A DNA stretch of 64,000 bases from CAYSDH01 sp964429805 (lineage in GTDB: Bacteria; Bacteroidota; Bacteroidia; Flavobacteriales_D; JABDKJ01): positions 85,254-149,253 of the forward strand of contig CAYSDH010000001.1 in assembly GCA_964429805.1 (NCBI GenBank), written 5' to 3'. Under the pieces are notes generated by a model, which did no database searches, was not told the DNA's origin, and was given only the letters and a program-made list of their open reading frames with translations. Both the position numbers and the translations under genes were made by a program. How positions within the stretch are numbered: position 1 is the first letter of the stretch; every line of letters begins with the position of its first letter. Below are positions 1 to 8,627 of the stretch, piece after piece.

Positions 1-15
1 AATTTAGTCCTAAAA

Positions 16-660
16 ATGGAAGTCCAAGCCTTTACTTTCAACGTTTTCTCAGAAAATACCTACCTCTTAATTGGCAGCGATAAAGACTGTCTTTTGATTG
101 ACCCAGGCATGAACAGTGACGAAGAAATGACAGTGCTTACGTCATTTATAGAAAGTAACGACCTGAATATAAGCCGTTTACTATTGACTCATGCGCACAT
201 AGACCACGTGCTTGGTAATAAGCGCGTCTTTGAAAAATGGGGCCTGAAGCCAGAATGTCATCGCGATTGCCTGCCCACTTTTGACCTATCTATAGTGGCA
301 TCACAGATGTACGGTGTGCCCTATACACCGGGGCCAGATCCTGAGAAGTTTTTATCAGAATCAGATATGATTGACTTTGACGGGCAGCAATTAGAGATAA
401 GATTGGTTCCAGGACATGCTCCGGGACACCTCGTGTTCATAGACCATGTGGGCAAGAATATCATTGCAGGTGACACCCTTTTTAACGGTAGCATAGGACG
501 CACTGACCTCCCTGGAGGAGACCACGAATTACTTCTTTCAAAAATTCAATCTGAACTGTATAGCCTAGAAGACGAGTATAAAGTGCACCCAGGTCATGGT
601 CTGTACACGACTATAGGTCATGAAAAGGTGAATAATCCTTTTGTCACCTACCAAGGATAG
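16..660 (+). CDS. MBL-fold metallo-hydrolase (glyoxalase II-like)
   Basis: A cytoplasmic metallo-beta-lactamase-fold hydrolase of 214 residues, the usual length for short glyoxalase II-like enzymes. The zinc signature THAHIDH is at residues 58-64. It is followed by a GHAPGH histidine motif, an AGDTLF aspartate motif, a GSIGRTD segment and a final HPGHG motif. All expected metal ligands of the family are therefore visible. Members of this group hydrolyse thioesters such as S-lactoylglutathione, but many short Bacteroidota members have no proven substrate, so I do not assign one. There is no signal peptide. The gene converges with the next one, and the two reading frames overlap by 13 bases at their 3' ends. 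The ATG at 16 is close to the window edge, but the N-terminus looks complete (beta-strand, then the NTYLL motif). Confidence 0.9.
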   Translation: MEVQAFTFNVFSENTYLLIGSDKDCLLIDPGMNSDEEMTVLTSFIESNDLNISRLLLTHAHIDHVLGNKRVFEKWGLKPECHRDCLPTFDLSIVASQMYGVPYTPGPDPEKFLSESDMIDFDGQQLEIRLVPGHAPGHLVFIDHVGKNIIAGDTLFNGSIGRTDLPGGDHELLLSKIQSELYSLEDEYKVHPGHGLYTTIGHEKVNNPFVTYQG

Positions 661-1517
661 CGCCCTACATTGGGTTTTCTCTTGGAGAATCTACCTCCAC
701 TGCCCGAGCTTCCCTTAACTCCGACACATGATATGTCTGCTTTGTTAGAAAGCCAACTATACTTGATGGCACCGAGCATTACGGGTCTAAACTGACTTTC
801 AAAGATTGGTCTGAGCGCACTTTTATTTCCGTCATTAAAGAGAGTCAAAAAGGAGGTACGCACATCAATCATCAAAAACCTTCCGTCACCTAACTTGACT
901 CCATAACCAGCTCCATACGTGAGTGAGCTGGTCAAGAATTTTTTGTCAATCTCGGTGTCAATTGGAATTAAGGTGCTCCCCTCAATATCAATTTTTCGTC
1001 TGAACATCATTTCAAATGAGAGTCCAGGTCCGTGAAGGATAAAATGCTTCTTACTAAGCGGAATAATGTTTTGAAAATTAAAATGGATATCAGCCATGTG
1101 ATGAGTGAACAAGGCTTTGTGATAGACAGTCTGGGGAAATGAAATGTCTGCCCCGTCAATACGCAGCGCGTTGAGCTCTTGCCCTCCCTTGTACTGCTTG
1201 TACCCTAGTCCAAACTCAATCATGCCAAAAGGACCGCCAGATGGAGTCAAAAACACTCCAAAGCGAGCAAAAGGAGCCAAGCCCCCAACTGGTCTGTAGT
1301 TGAGATTATAGGATGTGGTGGATGTAAATGAATGGGAATCGGCAGTATTCTTTACCGAACCAATCATATTGGTGGCTCCGAAACCTGAGTAGGTTCCAAA
1401 CTTCTTTTTTTTGTGTCCGCCATCAGTTATCTTTTTACTCAAGCGAGCCTGGGCTCCAAGACTAAAAGAGAAAAAGACTAGACTCAGCAGAACGACAACA
1501 TTTCGGCTCATTTTCAC
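648..1517 (-). CDS. Secreted outer-membrane barrel-like protein
   Basis: A 289-residue protein of unknown function. The first 24 residues form a signal peptide: positively charged MKMSR, a hydrophobic stretch, then GAQA before the mature chain. The rest is rich in alternating aromatic and polar residues and glycines (for example GFGATN, FGLGYKQYKGG, LTYGAGYGVKLG), as in small Bacteroidota outer-membrane beta-barrels. I see no catalytic motif. The C-terminal tail is rich in Gly, Ser and Lys and does not end in the aromatic residue pattern of a classical BamA signal, apart from a final Trp. Its 3' end overlaps the convergent hydrolase gene by 13 bases. Upstream is a 113-base gap before the next minus-strand gene, so it may have its own promoter. 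Confidence 0.7.
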   Translation of the reverse strand: MKMSRNVVVLLSLVFFSFSLGAQARLSKKITDGGHKKKKFGTYSGFGATNMIGSVKNTADSHSFTSTTSYNLNYRPVGGLAPFARFGVFLTPSGGPFGMIEFGLGYKQYKGGQELNALRIDGADISFPQTVYHKALFTHHMADIHFNFQNIIPLSKKHFILHGPGLSFEMMFRRKIDIEGSTLIPIDTEIDKKFLTSSLTYGAGYGVKLGDGRFLMIDVRTSFLTLFNDGNKSALRPIFESQFRPVMLGAIKYSWLSNKADISCVGVKGSSGSGGRFSKRKPNVGRYPW

Positions 1518-1630
1518 GTCTAACAGATAAAGTATCTTTTACGTGAGTTTTGTAAGTTTTGTTACACATAGTTGAATGCCTGAAAGGTCGAGGAACACCT
1601 GTTCTTCATAAACTAAGCACAGAGAACTTG

Positions 1631-3034
1631 TCAGTCGGTGCGTATTTTGACTAGTGTGTAGCTATCCAGACCCAATTCTATCACTTGATAGTCATTTAAT
1701 TTTCTGGTTTGCCGGGGCTTTTCTCTCATTAGCACATACTCTCTCGGCTCATCACAATCTAGGCTTACAGACGCTACACGACTCAGGTAAGCAACCAAAC
1801 TCCAGTCGCCACACAATTCCTGAGACCCACCAATCACAGCTCCGCTTGGCAACGTTGATGCAACGGCATATGACAAGGCCAGTTTATCTTGATCGCGGGC
1901 AATCTTACCATTTGCAAAAAGAGTATAGCCCATTGTGATAACGAGCAGGGACACGGTCACTATGCGCATCCACCTTTGAACACTATTTGATAATTTTTGG
2001 CTCAGGGTCGACATATGTGGACGTATCATTAGAGCGAGTGCCAATGCATAAAAAGGAATGGATGGTATGAGGTAAAACTTCCGTTGTTTTAGAGAGAGTA
2101 TCAGCGGAACGGATGCGCATACACCAATGAGTAGAAAAAGCAGTACGTTCTTTTTATCTATGGCCAATCGGAGTCCATGCTGCTTGCGCAATATAAAAAT
2201 CAGAGTAGCCGTCAATATTATTGGAATACTGAGGTCTAGTAAGAGGTCAAAGAGAATATTAAAGCGGTTTTCTGTGCTAATCTCCCGTTTGCCTCCGAGA
2301 GCTGGCAAGACTTGCCGATTCATGTATTGGATGATACTGCCTTTTAATTCTGGAAACACCCAGAATAAGGCTAGCAGCATTAACCCAGTGCTAAGTAACA
2401 CAATGAGAAAATGAGCAAGGCCTCTATTCGCCTTTGCATGAGTAAAGCTGTAAATAAGTGGAATGACAAACGGGAAGAGCCCTACAAATCCCTTTGATAA
2501 AAACGCCAAGACGATTAGAAAAGATCCGTAAATGAGATGTCTGACACTGCCCGCTTGCAGGGCCTTGATTATAAAATAACTCGCAAATAGGCAGCACACA
2601 CTGAGCACATTTTCAAGCATATTATTTCGATACGACCACCACACGATAGGGACTAACAGCCAGAGCAAAATCGGAAGCCAAGATAGTTCTCTAGGCTTCT
2701 GAGAACAGATCAATCCCCAGCACTTGACAATACCTAGCATTGTCATCAATGCGCTGAGCAGAGTGAACAGTCGCTCGGTATAAAAAGAACTGCCGCATAA
2801 CTTGAAGAGTCCGGCCTGAAGTATAAACACCAAAGGCGGATGTTCGTGAAACTCTGGATATAGCGTCTGTGTATAATGCGGTGACCACACGCTCCCAATT
2901 CCTTGAGCAAGGTTTTTAGAAATGGCACTGTAGGTTACACCGTCTAAAAACATTCCCTCTTGCACCAGTGCCGGCAGAAAAATAAGGCCAAAGAGCGAAA
3001 GAGTAATAAGCCAAAAGGCACGGTCGGGTTTCAT
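1631..3034 (-). CDS. GT39-family membrane glycosyltransferase (ArnT/PMT-like)
   Basis: A 467-residue polytopic inner-membrane protein with about ten or more hydrophobic segments. The N-terminus has the pattern of ArnT/PMT-type glycosyltransferases: an acidic first periplasmic loop (QEGMFLDGVTY), then a second acidic-aromatic loop with HEHPPLVFILQAGLFKL, which matches the conserved HPPL element that follows the catalytic Asp region in family 39. These enzymes move a sugar from a polyprenyl-phosphate donor to a lipid or protein acceptor on the periplasmic face. The substrate cannot be told from sequence. The gene stands alone. Its start lies back to back with the toxin module starting at 3177, separated by a 142-base divergent intergenic region. 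Confidence 0.8.
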   Translation of the reverse strand: MKPDRAFWLITLSLFGLIFLPALVQEGMFLDGVTYSAISKNLAQGIGSVWSPHYTQTLYPEFHEHPPLVFILQAGLFKLCGSSFYTERLFTLLSALMTMLGIVKCWGLICSQKPRELSWLPILLWLLVPIVWWSYRNNMLENVLSVCCLFASYFIIKALQAGSVRHLIYGSFLIVLAFLSKGFVGLFPFVIPLIYSFTHAKANRGLAHFLIVLLSTGLMLLALFWVFPELKGSIIQYMNRQVLPALGGKREISTENRFNILFDLLLDLSIPIILTATLIFILRKQHGLRLAIDKKNVLLFLLIGVCASVPLILSLKQRKFYLIPSIPFYALALALMIRPHMSTLSQKLSNSVQRWMRIVTVSLLVITMGYTLFANGKIARDQDKLALSYAVASTLPSGAVIGGSQELCGDWSLVAYLSRVASVSLDCDEPREYVLMREKPRQTRKLNDYQVIELGLDSYTLVKIRTD

Positions 3035-3128
3035 AGCTACAAGCTACGGGTTTAGATGATGTGAGGGTCTTTCTACAAAGGTTTCTGACAAAAAATCCGT
3101 TAGAAGTTCAACAATTTTATTAACTTCA

Positions 3129-3159
3129 TTTGGTAAGGATATCCGCCAATTTAATTTTT
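3129..3159 (+). promoter_or_regulatory. Bacteroidota-type promoter candidate for the RHS module
   Basis: TTTG at 3129-3132, then a 19-base spacer and TAATTTTT at 3152-3159. This matches the Bacteroidota sigma-ABfr consensus TTTG-N19-TANNTTTG except for the last base. It would start transcription a few bases before the ATG at 3177, giving a very short leader. It is the only such match I noticed in this divergent gap. Confidence 0.4.
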
Positions 3160-3176
3160 ACGAAATACCAATTTCC

Positions 3177-3641
3177 ATGTCAACAAAAACATTCCCCCTT
3201 CATAAACTCGCTTTAATATGCCTTTTGACTTTTTCTTCAGTGGTCATATTTGCCCAGAGCCAACCATCTATTCTTTACTCATATGATGATGCAGGAAACA
3301 GAACTGGATATCTAAAAATTAAGAGCCTCGGTGAAGTAAGTTTAGATGAGAATAGCTTTTCTCTGGAAGATGAAGTTGAGGAAGTTAGCTCTATGGAAAA
3401 GGGTATTTCAATTTATCCTAATCCAACTGATGGACAAGTGGTTGTAAATTTTGGATCGATTGAAATTGACCTAAATAAATCAGAGCTTTTGCTTTACTCT
3501 GAAGACGGTCGGCAAATAATCAGTAGAAATATTCGCGATGAAATTTCAACGATTGACATAAAAAATCAAAGCTCAGGCATTTATTTGGTTCAGGTTGTGA
3601 ACGGTGACAAAAAATACTCTTGGCAATTAATTAAAAAATAA
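3177..3641 (+). CDS. Small T9SS type A sorted protein with one RHS-like YD motif
   Basis: A 154-residue exported protein. A signal peptide covers about residues 1-27 and ends at FAQSQ. The mature chain begins with SILYSYDDAGNRTGY, which resembles one YD repeat of RHS proteins. An acidic linker follows (residues 50-70). From about residue 77 to the end lies a T9SS type A sorting domain, starting with the typical ISIYPNPTDG and ending with GIYLVQVVNGDKKYSWQLIKK-like strands. The known role of that domain is to direct export through the type IX system and cell-surface attachment. The protein has almost no other mature domain. It sits directly upstream of the fibre-like gene and the large RHS gene on the same strand, which suggests a carrier or anchor role in that module. 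That role is inference. Confidence 0.75.
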   Translation: MSTKTFPLHKLALICLLTFSSVVIFAQSQPSILYSYDDAGNRTGYLKIKSLGEVSLDENSFSLEDEVEEVSSMEKGISIYPNPTDGQVVVNFGSIEIDLNKSELLLYSEDGRQIISRNIRDEISTIDIKNQSSGIYLVQVVNGDKKYSWQLIKK

Positions 3642-3664
3642 ACAGCTTCTAAATCATCAATACT

Positions 3665-4748
3665 ATGAAAAAGCCAATCTACTTTTTACTCTTGATTCTT
3701 ATTTAACTCGGCATTATACTCTCAAGATTATCAACTCAATGGAAACCTGGGAGTTGGAACCAACCCTGATGCCAAACTAGATGTTGACGGAGATTCGAAA
3801 TTAAGAGGCGATGCGGAAGTAGAAGGAGACCTCAAATTATCAAATGAGAGTCATAGTGCCAATGTACTAGAGAACATCTTATTTATTGATGAAAACGAAA
3901 AAGTCAAGCCAATTCCTTCTACCGAAGACTTTTTGAAGGGCATATATAGTTTTAATTGCCTTGAAGATGCAAATGGATATTACCCCTTTTGGCAAGGCTT
4001 TGCTGGTTGGGATTATGGGCGTATGATATTGTGCGATAATTCGCGTTTGGGAGTAGGGCTGAATAATCCAGCCGCCAAAATTCATGTCAATGGATCTGGA
4101 ATCATCAATGACAAATTGTCTATTGGAACTGGAGAACCTCAAGAGGAAGAGCTTTTCGTTAGTGGAAGATCTCTCTTTCAAGGTCCGATGGAATCTCAAA
4201 AAACGGGAGGAGACTTTTGGTTGGCTAAAAATCTTAACGGTGAAAGTGTCTATATGCTCAGAGCAAATGGGTCAATGAAAAACTTTCTTCAACCTGGCGC
4301 TCCTTCTGCGTTTGAGATTTTCTCTGAAGATAATGTGGAAATTTTTCGATTGAATAAAGACGGAGATTTGATTATGAAGCTAGCCGATGACACTAAAGAC
4401 CCCTTGTCTATCGTAAGCAGTTCAGGAGACGATTTATTCAAAGTGAAGCATAATGGTGAAACATTTGCCCGAAAAGTAACTGTTCAACTCGGCAATTTCC
4501 CTGACTACGTTTTTGAACCCGACTATGAGTTAATGACGATTTCCGACCTGAAGCAATACATACAAGACAATCACAGACTTCCGAATATGCCATCGGCAGA
4601 AGAAGTTGAAAGTCAAGGTGCAGATTTAGGCGAATTGAATCGTAAACTGGTTGAGAAAGTAGAAGAGCTTACGCTTTACGTGATTCAACTTCAGGATCAA
4701 TTAGACCAAGTGCAGAAGGAAAGCTTGCTACATAAGCAGGGGAAATAA
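3665..4748 (+). pseudogene. Frameshifted fibre-like secreted protein
   Basis: The ATG at 3665 opens a signal peptide (MKKPIYFLLLILI) that hits TAA at 3704-3706. One base out of frame, the sequence continues with NSALYSQ, a typical Bacteroidota signal-peptide end, and stays open to 4748. Removing one T from the TTT at 3702-3704 joins both parts into a protein of about 360 residues. It has GVGTNPDAKLDV and GVGLNNPAAKIHVNG segments, as in phage-tail-fibre-like and S74-associated proteins, then a C-terminal segment (YELMTISDLKQYI, HRLPNMPSAEEV) and a coiled coil over the last 40 residues. This kind of protein often lies beside RHS genes in Bacteroidota. The remaining open frame with an internal ATG runs 3933-4748 (271 residues) and would lack the signal peptide. 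A true one-base insertion or a base-calling error in a short homopolymer are both possible. Confidence 0.7.
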
Positions 4749-4772
4749 TTCAACCTAAAATACTCAACTGTC

Positions 4773-7700
4773 ATGCGATTTCTAATTTTAATTGCTGCTC
4801 TGTGCAGCACACTAGCTGCGTATTCGCAAAACGAACCATATGTCATAGAGTGGCCAGAAGACTTGCCCCTATATGAACCTCTAGAAATAGATAATACCTA
4901 TCACTATACTGCCATTGACAAGGTAGTCTTCAATCCAGGGTTTTCATTTGAGCCTAATGTGACTGACCCAGGGATTGAAAAAATGGAAGCCTATCTGGAC
5001 AATTCGATAGTCACATCAGCTACACAAACTTATGCCCCATTTCCTGATGCTGATCAGGCTTATCAAATTGACACGAGTCTCCCTGTTGGGTCGATTGAAG
5101 GAGCTATAAACGTAACACATAATGGGTCGAGTTCTTTCGCTCTAGAGCTTGCGCTACCAGAAGGTATCAACGGTATGGCGCCAATAGTTGGAGTGGTGTA
5201 TGACAGTAACGCTGGCAACGGACCTCTTGGTGTCGGATGGGGCCTAAGTGGAAGTATGTCGGCCATAACCAGGATGAATCGGAATTACTTTCAAAATGGG
5301 GTAGTCAGATCCATCGAATTAGATGAAACTGATGCTCTGGGGCTCAATGGTGCTCAATTGGTTAGACTTTCTGGTAATCAAGGGCAGGTCGGATCAGTGT
5401 ACTGCCCAGAAAACAGTTTGAGCGCGAGAATTACTACCATACAGGAAGCTAATGGGGCAATCTCGTTCGAAGCCAGATATAAGGATGGTTCAACAGCGTA
5501 CTTCGGATCTACGGATAACTCGAGAGTTCAGGCACAAACAGATGATACGAAAACGCTTATTTGGTCTTTACAACGGGTAGAAGACCAATTTGGTAACTAC
5601 ATGGAATTCGAATACGTGCATGACGGTGGTTCTACACGTATCAGTCGAATCAACTATACTGGAAATTCCAATGAAAGTCTTGCTCCATTGAATTCGGTCG
5701 AGTTCATTTATGCTGAACGTTCGGATCCGATTACCTCCTACCTCAGGGGAAGCAAATCTGAAATGAATCACCTGCTCAAGGAAATAAGAATGCGCACAGG
5801 TTCTTTGATCTATAACTCTTACGAATTCTCTTATTCATACAGTGATTTCAGTTACCTGACTGGAATTACCAAGAAGGGAAGCAATGGCACTGCACTCAAT
5901 CCCATGAAGTTCTATTATGGTGATGAAGCACAAGATGAATCGGTCTCATCAGATTATAATCCAAATGGAACGAAGCAAGTGGTGAGTACTGCAGACTTCA
6001 ATAATGATGGATACGGTGATATTCTTCAGTACACTGGATTTAGTTCCACAACATACCCTTGTGGAACCGGTTCGGATTCTGAATTCACTCCAACTTATAC
6101 GACATGGGAAATATTGACAGGCGATGGAACCGGAGCTTTTTCCACTTATGCCAGCGGACCATTGACCTCCATGATGTTGCCGATGGATTACAATGGTGAT
6201 GGACAAATTGATTTCGTCTCTGCCGAAATCACTATTTCGGGTTATAATCCAGATGCTCCAAATTTCAACTGCTGTTCGGAAGAACAGCTTGAACTATTGG
6301 ATCAAGAGTATTCCAGTACTCCTGGAGGATGGACTTTTGCAAGTCCAGATGGCGGACTCAATTTCGTTCCAAATCCATTCGGATTTAATTTTGTCGAGTT
6401 CGGGGAAGAGTTTGATTTTGCCACAATGGAGAGTTTGAATTTCACCTCTCCAAGTAGCTTTATGGATTTCATCTCCAATGATCTTCATGACTGCGTGTCA
6501 TTCGATCCTATGTACGAACTCTTGAGAGTGGACGTATTAATTGCGCAAGGTGATGGCACATTTGATGAATCTGAACTTGTGGATCTAGGTTCTGGAGAAG
6601 CCTGTTCACCTTCGAATTTCATAACGACTGGAGACTTCGTTGGGGATGGGAAGCAAGATGTACTTCTGATTTATGGGCTGCCTGAAGATGAAACAGAGCC
6701 AGCGAACAATGTCGAAGTATACACTTTCACAGGAACGAATTCTGCTCAAATAGAGTCTGTTCAAGGTGCACTCAAGGATGAATTGAGTTTTGCAAAAAAT
6801 CTTAGAATCTCTGATTTCAATGGAAACGGTAAAACAGATATAGTAGTCACGCCTGGAGAAAATTCAGAGTTCACCAGGACGAATATCCTTGAATTACAAG
6901 ATCAGAACGGATGGGTTCTCGAACCACAGCGGATTTACGAAACAGAACCGGGCGAAGATTTTTTCCTCAATGAGCAAATAGGACATGAGTTGACTGACTT
7001 GAATGGAGACGGAAAAACGGATGTGATCCTTAGGAACAAAACGACTAACAGCTACAGTGTTTTATACTCCAACGGGCTGGAATATGAGCCTGAGGTGGAG
7101 TTGGATGTGTTGAATAACCTTGACCAGAACATTCCATACTGCAACCTCAAAATTTTGGAAAAGGGAGATTTCAATGCCGATGGTTTTCCTGATTTGATCG
7201 TGATAGAAAAGAGCCCAACGAATGCGACTTGTCCGAATGGAAAGCACGTGATTTATGGAAGAGGGAATAGCCTTAGCGCTCCTGTCAGCATAAACCTTCC
7301 AATTGATGAGGAGGACATTTTTGGAGATTTCAATGGAGACGGAAGTGTGGATTGGATTACCAAAACGGGGTCGACCGACCTGCATACCCTGCACAAGTAT
7401 AGTTTTGAAAATTTGCTCCACCACATCGACAATGGATTCGGAAACAGAACAAGTTTCGAATACGAGTATAGCAGTTCAGATAACTTCTTGAAATCTGGAG
7501 GCACAGGGGATGAAACCGATGGTATCGCCTCCATTAGACCGTACAGTAATCCTATTAGAGCTGTAAGGACTATGCATTACCCTACTATTACAGGGGGAAC
7601 CACAAGTACAGAATATCGATATTCTGTCCCATTGGCTCATACAAAAGGGAGAGGTTTTCTAGGATTCAAATTCCGTTCTTCTTATGACCACAACACGGGT

Positions 7701-8555
7701 ATCAAAGTGACAACGCAAAATCGCCTTAACCCGACAAGTGAGACTTTTCAAACTGAATTGACAACTGCTTACAAATTCGAAGACGTCAGTAATGCACTTT
7801 TTGATTTACTGATTTCTACAAGTAGAACTGATGAAATCAATTCAGGTGGGTTAAGTGGCCTGAAAACGATAGGGTATGACAAATTCACCCCAAAAAGGAT
7901 ATTTGATTTCCCCAAAAAACTCTACAGCAAAGACGCCAGAACAAGGTCTGAGACTATTACTGAAAACACATACAATCCTGTCTATGACGATAACGGAGAT
8001 ATAATTGCTGTAAACATAGAATTGTCCGAAGTAAAGGTAGGGGCTTACCAGTTTTCTCTTGGTGAAGAGATTGAGACAATTACCATTGATAATGAGTTCA
8101 ATGAACCCGGTTCATGGTGGGAGCCACATGCCATTACCAAAGTCACGACAAGCAAAGAACGTCATACTCCTGGAGCAGGTCCTGCTTATACCAGAACGAA
8201 AGACATTGAGTACAATGAAAATGGGTCCATACATAAGGAGACAGACGATGATGGGACAACTCTAGAAGTGACGACTGAATATCTGGAGTATGATGAGTTC
8301 GGCTACCCTTTACTTGTAAAAACAAGCTCTTCGGGACTCAATGATGTAGAAAATAGCATTACGATGGACAATTCGCATCGTTTTGTGAAGACTGCAACGA
8401 ATGATCTGAATGAAACGAGTTCGTACGAAAGACACCCGCTATTTGGAACAGTAACGAAAGAGACAGATCATATAGGCCTCATAACTCACTACTTCTACGA
8501 TGAGTTCGGTATTAGAAATCGTACGGTCAACCCATTGGGCTTAGAGTCGTCGTGA
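4773..8555 (+). CDS. SpvB/FG-GAP N-terminal half of a Tc-like RHS toxin, ended by in-frame TGA
   Basis: A 1260-residue N-terminal part of a Tc-toxin B/C-like protein. A signal peptide is at residues 1-19 (LAAYSQ). An SpvB-type domain follows at about residues 100-260 (PVGSIEGAINV, GNGPLGVGWGLSG, ITRMNRNYF). Next come VCBS/FG-GAP calcium-loop repeats at about 400-880 (DFNNDGYGD, DYNGDGQID, DFNGNGKTD, DLNGDGKTD, DFNADGFPD, DFNGDGSVD), a TcdB-middle-like region (HHIDNGFGNRTSFEYEY) and the first YD repeats. The frame ends at TGA 8553-8555, but codons continue open in the same frame to 11696. The two parts are therefore one ancestral gene of about 2306 codons. In Tc toxins this half builds the beta-propeller and shell that encloses the C-terminal toxin. 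As read, this product would lack both the RHS core and the toxin. Confidence 0.85.
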   Translation: MRFLILIAALCSTLAAYSQNEPYVIEWPEDLPLYEPLEIDNTYHYTAIDKVVFNPGFSFEPNVTDPGIEKMEAYLDNSIVTSATQTYAPFPDADQAYQIDTSLPVGSIEGAINVTHNGSSSFALELALPEGINGMAPIVGVVYDSNAGNGPLGVGWGLSGSMSAITRMNRNYFQNGVVRSIELDETDALGLNGAQLVRLSGNQGQVGSVYCPENSLSARITTIQEANGAISFEARYKDGSTAYFGSTDNSRVQAQTDDTKTLIWSLQRVEDQFGNYMEFEYVHDGGSTRISRINYTGNSNESLAPLNSVEFIYAERSDPITSYLRGSKSEMNHLLKEIRMRTGSLIYNSYEFSYSYSDFSYLTGITKKGSNGTALNPMKFYYGDEAQDESVSSDYNPNGTKQVVSTADFNNDGYGDILQYTGFSSTTYPCGTGSDSEFTPTYTTWEILTGDGTGAFSTYASGPLTSMMLPMDYNGDGQIDFVSAEITISGYNPDAPNFNCCSEEQLELLDQEYSSTPGGWTFASPDGGLNFVPNPFGFNFVEFGEEFDFATMESLNFTSPSSFMDFISNDLHDCVSFDPMYELLRVDVLIAQGDGTFDESELVDLGSGEACSPSNFITTGDFVGDGKQDVLLIYGLPEDETEPANNVEVYTFTGTNSAQIESVQGALKDELSFAKNLRISDFNGNGKTDIVVTPGENSEFTRTNILELQDQNGWVLEPQRIYETEPGEDFFLNEQIGHELTDLNGDGKTDVILRNKTTNSYSVLYSNGLEYEPEVELDVLNNLDQNIPYCNLKILEKGDFNADGFPDLIVIEKSPTNATCPNGKHVIYGRGNSLSAPVSINLPIDEEDIFGDFNGDGSVDWITKTGSTDLHTLHKYSFENLLHHIDNGFGNRTSFEYEYSSSDNFLKSGGTGDETDGIASIRPYSNPIRAVRTMHYPTITGGTTSTEYRYSVPLAHTKGRGFLGFKFRSSYDHNTGIKVTTQNRLNPTSETFQTELTTAYKFEDVSNALFDLLISTSRTDEINSGGLSGLKTIGYDKFTPKRIFDFPKKLYSKDARTRSETITENTYNPVYDDNGDIIAVNIELSEVKVGAYQFSLGEEIETITIDNEFNEPGSWWEPHAITKVTTSKERHTPGAGPAYTRTKDIEYNENGSIHKETDDDGTTLEVTTEYLEYDEFGYPLLVKTSSSGLNDVENSITMDNSHRFVKTATNDLNETSSYERHPLFGTVTKETDHIGLITHYFYDEFGIRNRTVNPLGLESS

Positions 8556-8627
8556 CAACTTAATTGGTTTGGGTCGGCCGCACCGGCAGCTCAGCCAATA
8601 GACGGAGCGTCCATTTCAGACAACAAG

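Noticed and set aside
8553..8555. In-frame TGA read as selenocysteine
   Set aside because: No SECIS-like hairpin is apparent directly after it, no selenoprotein genes are in the window, and RHS proteins are not known as selenoproteins. A mutation, error or readthrough is simpler.
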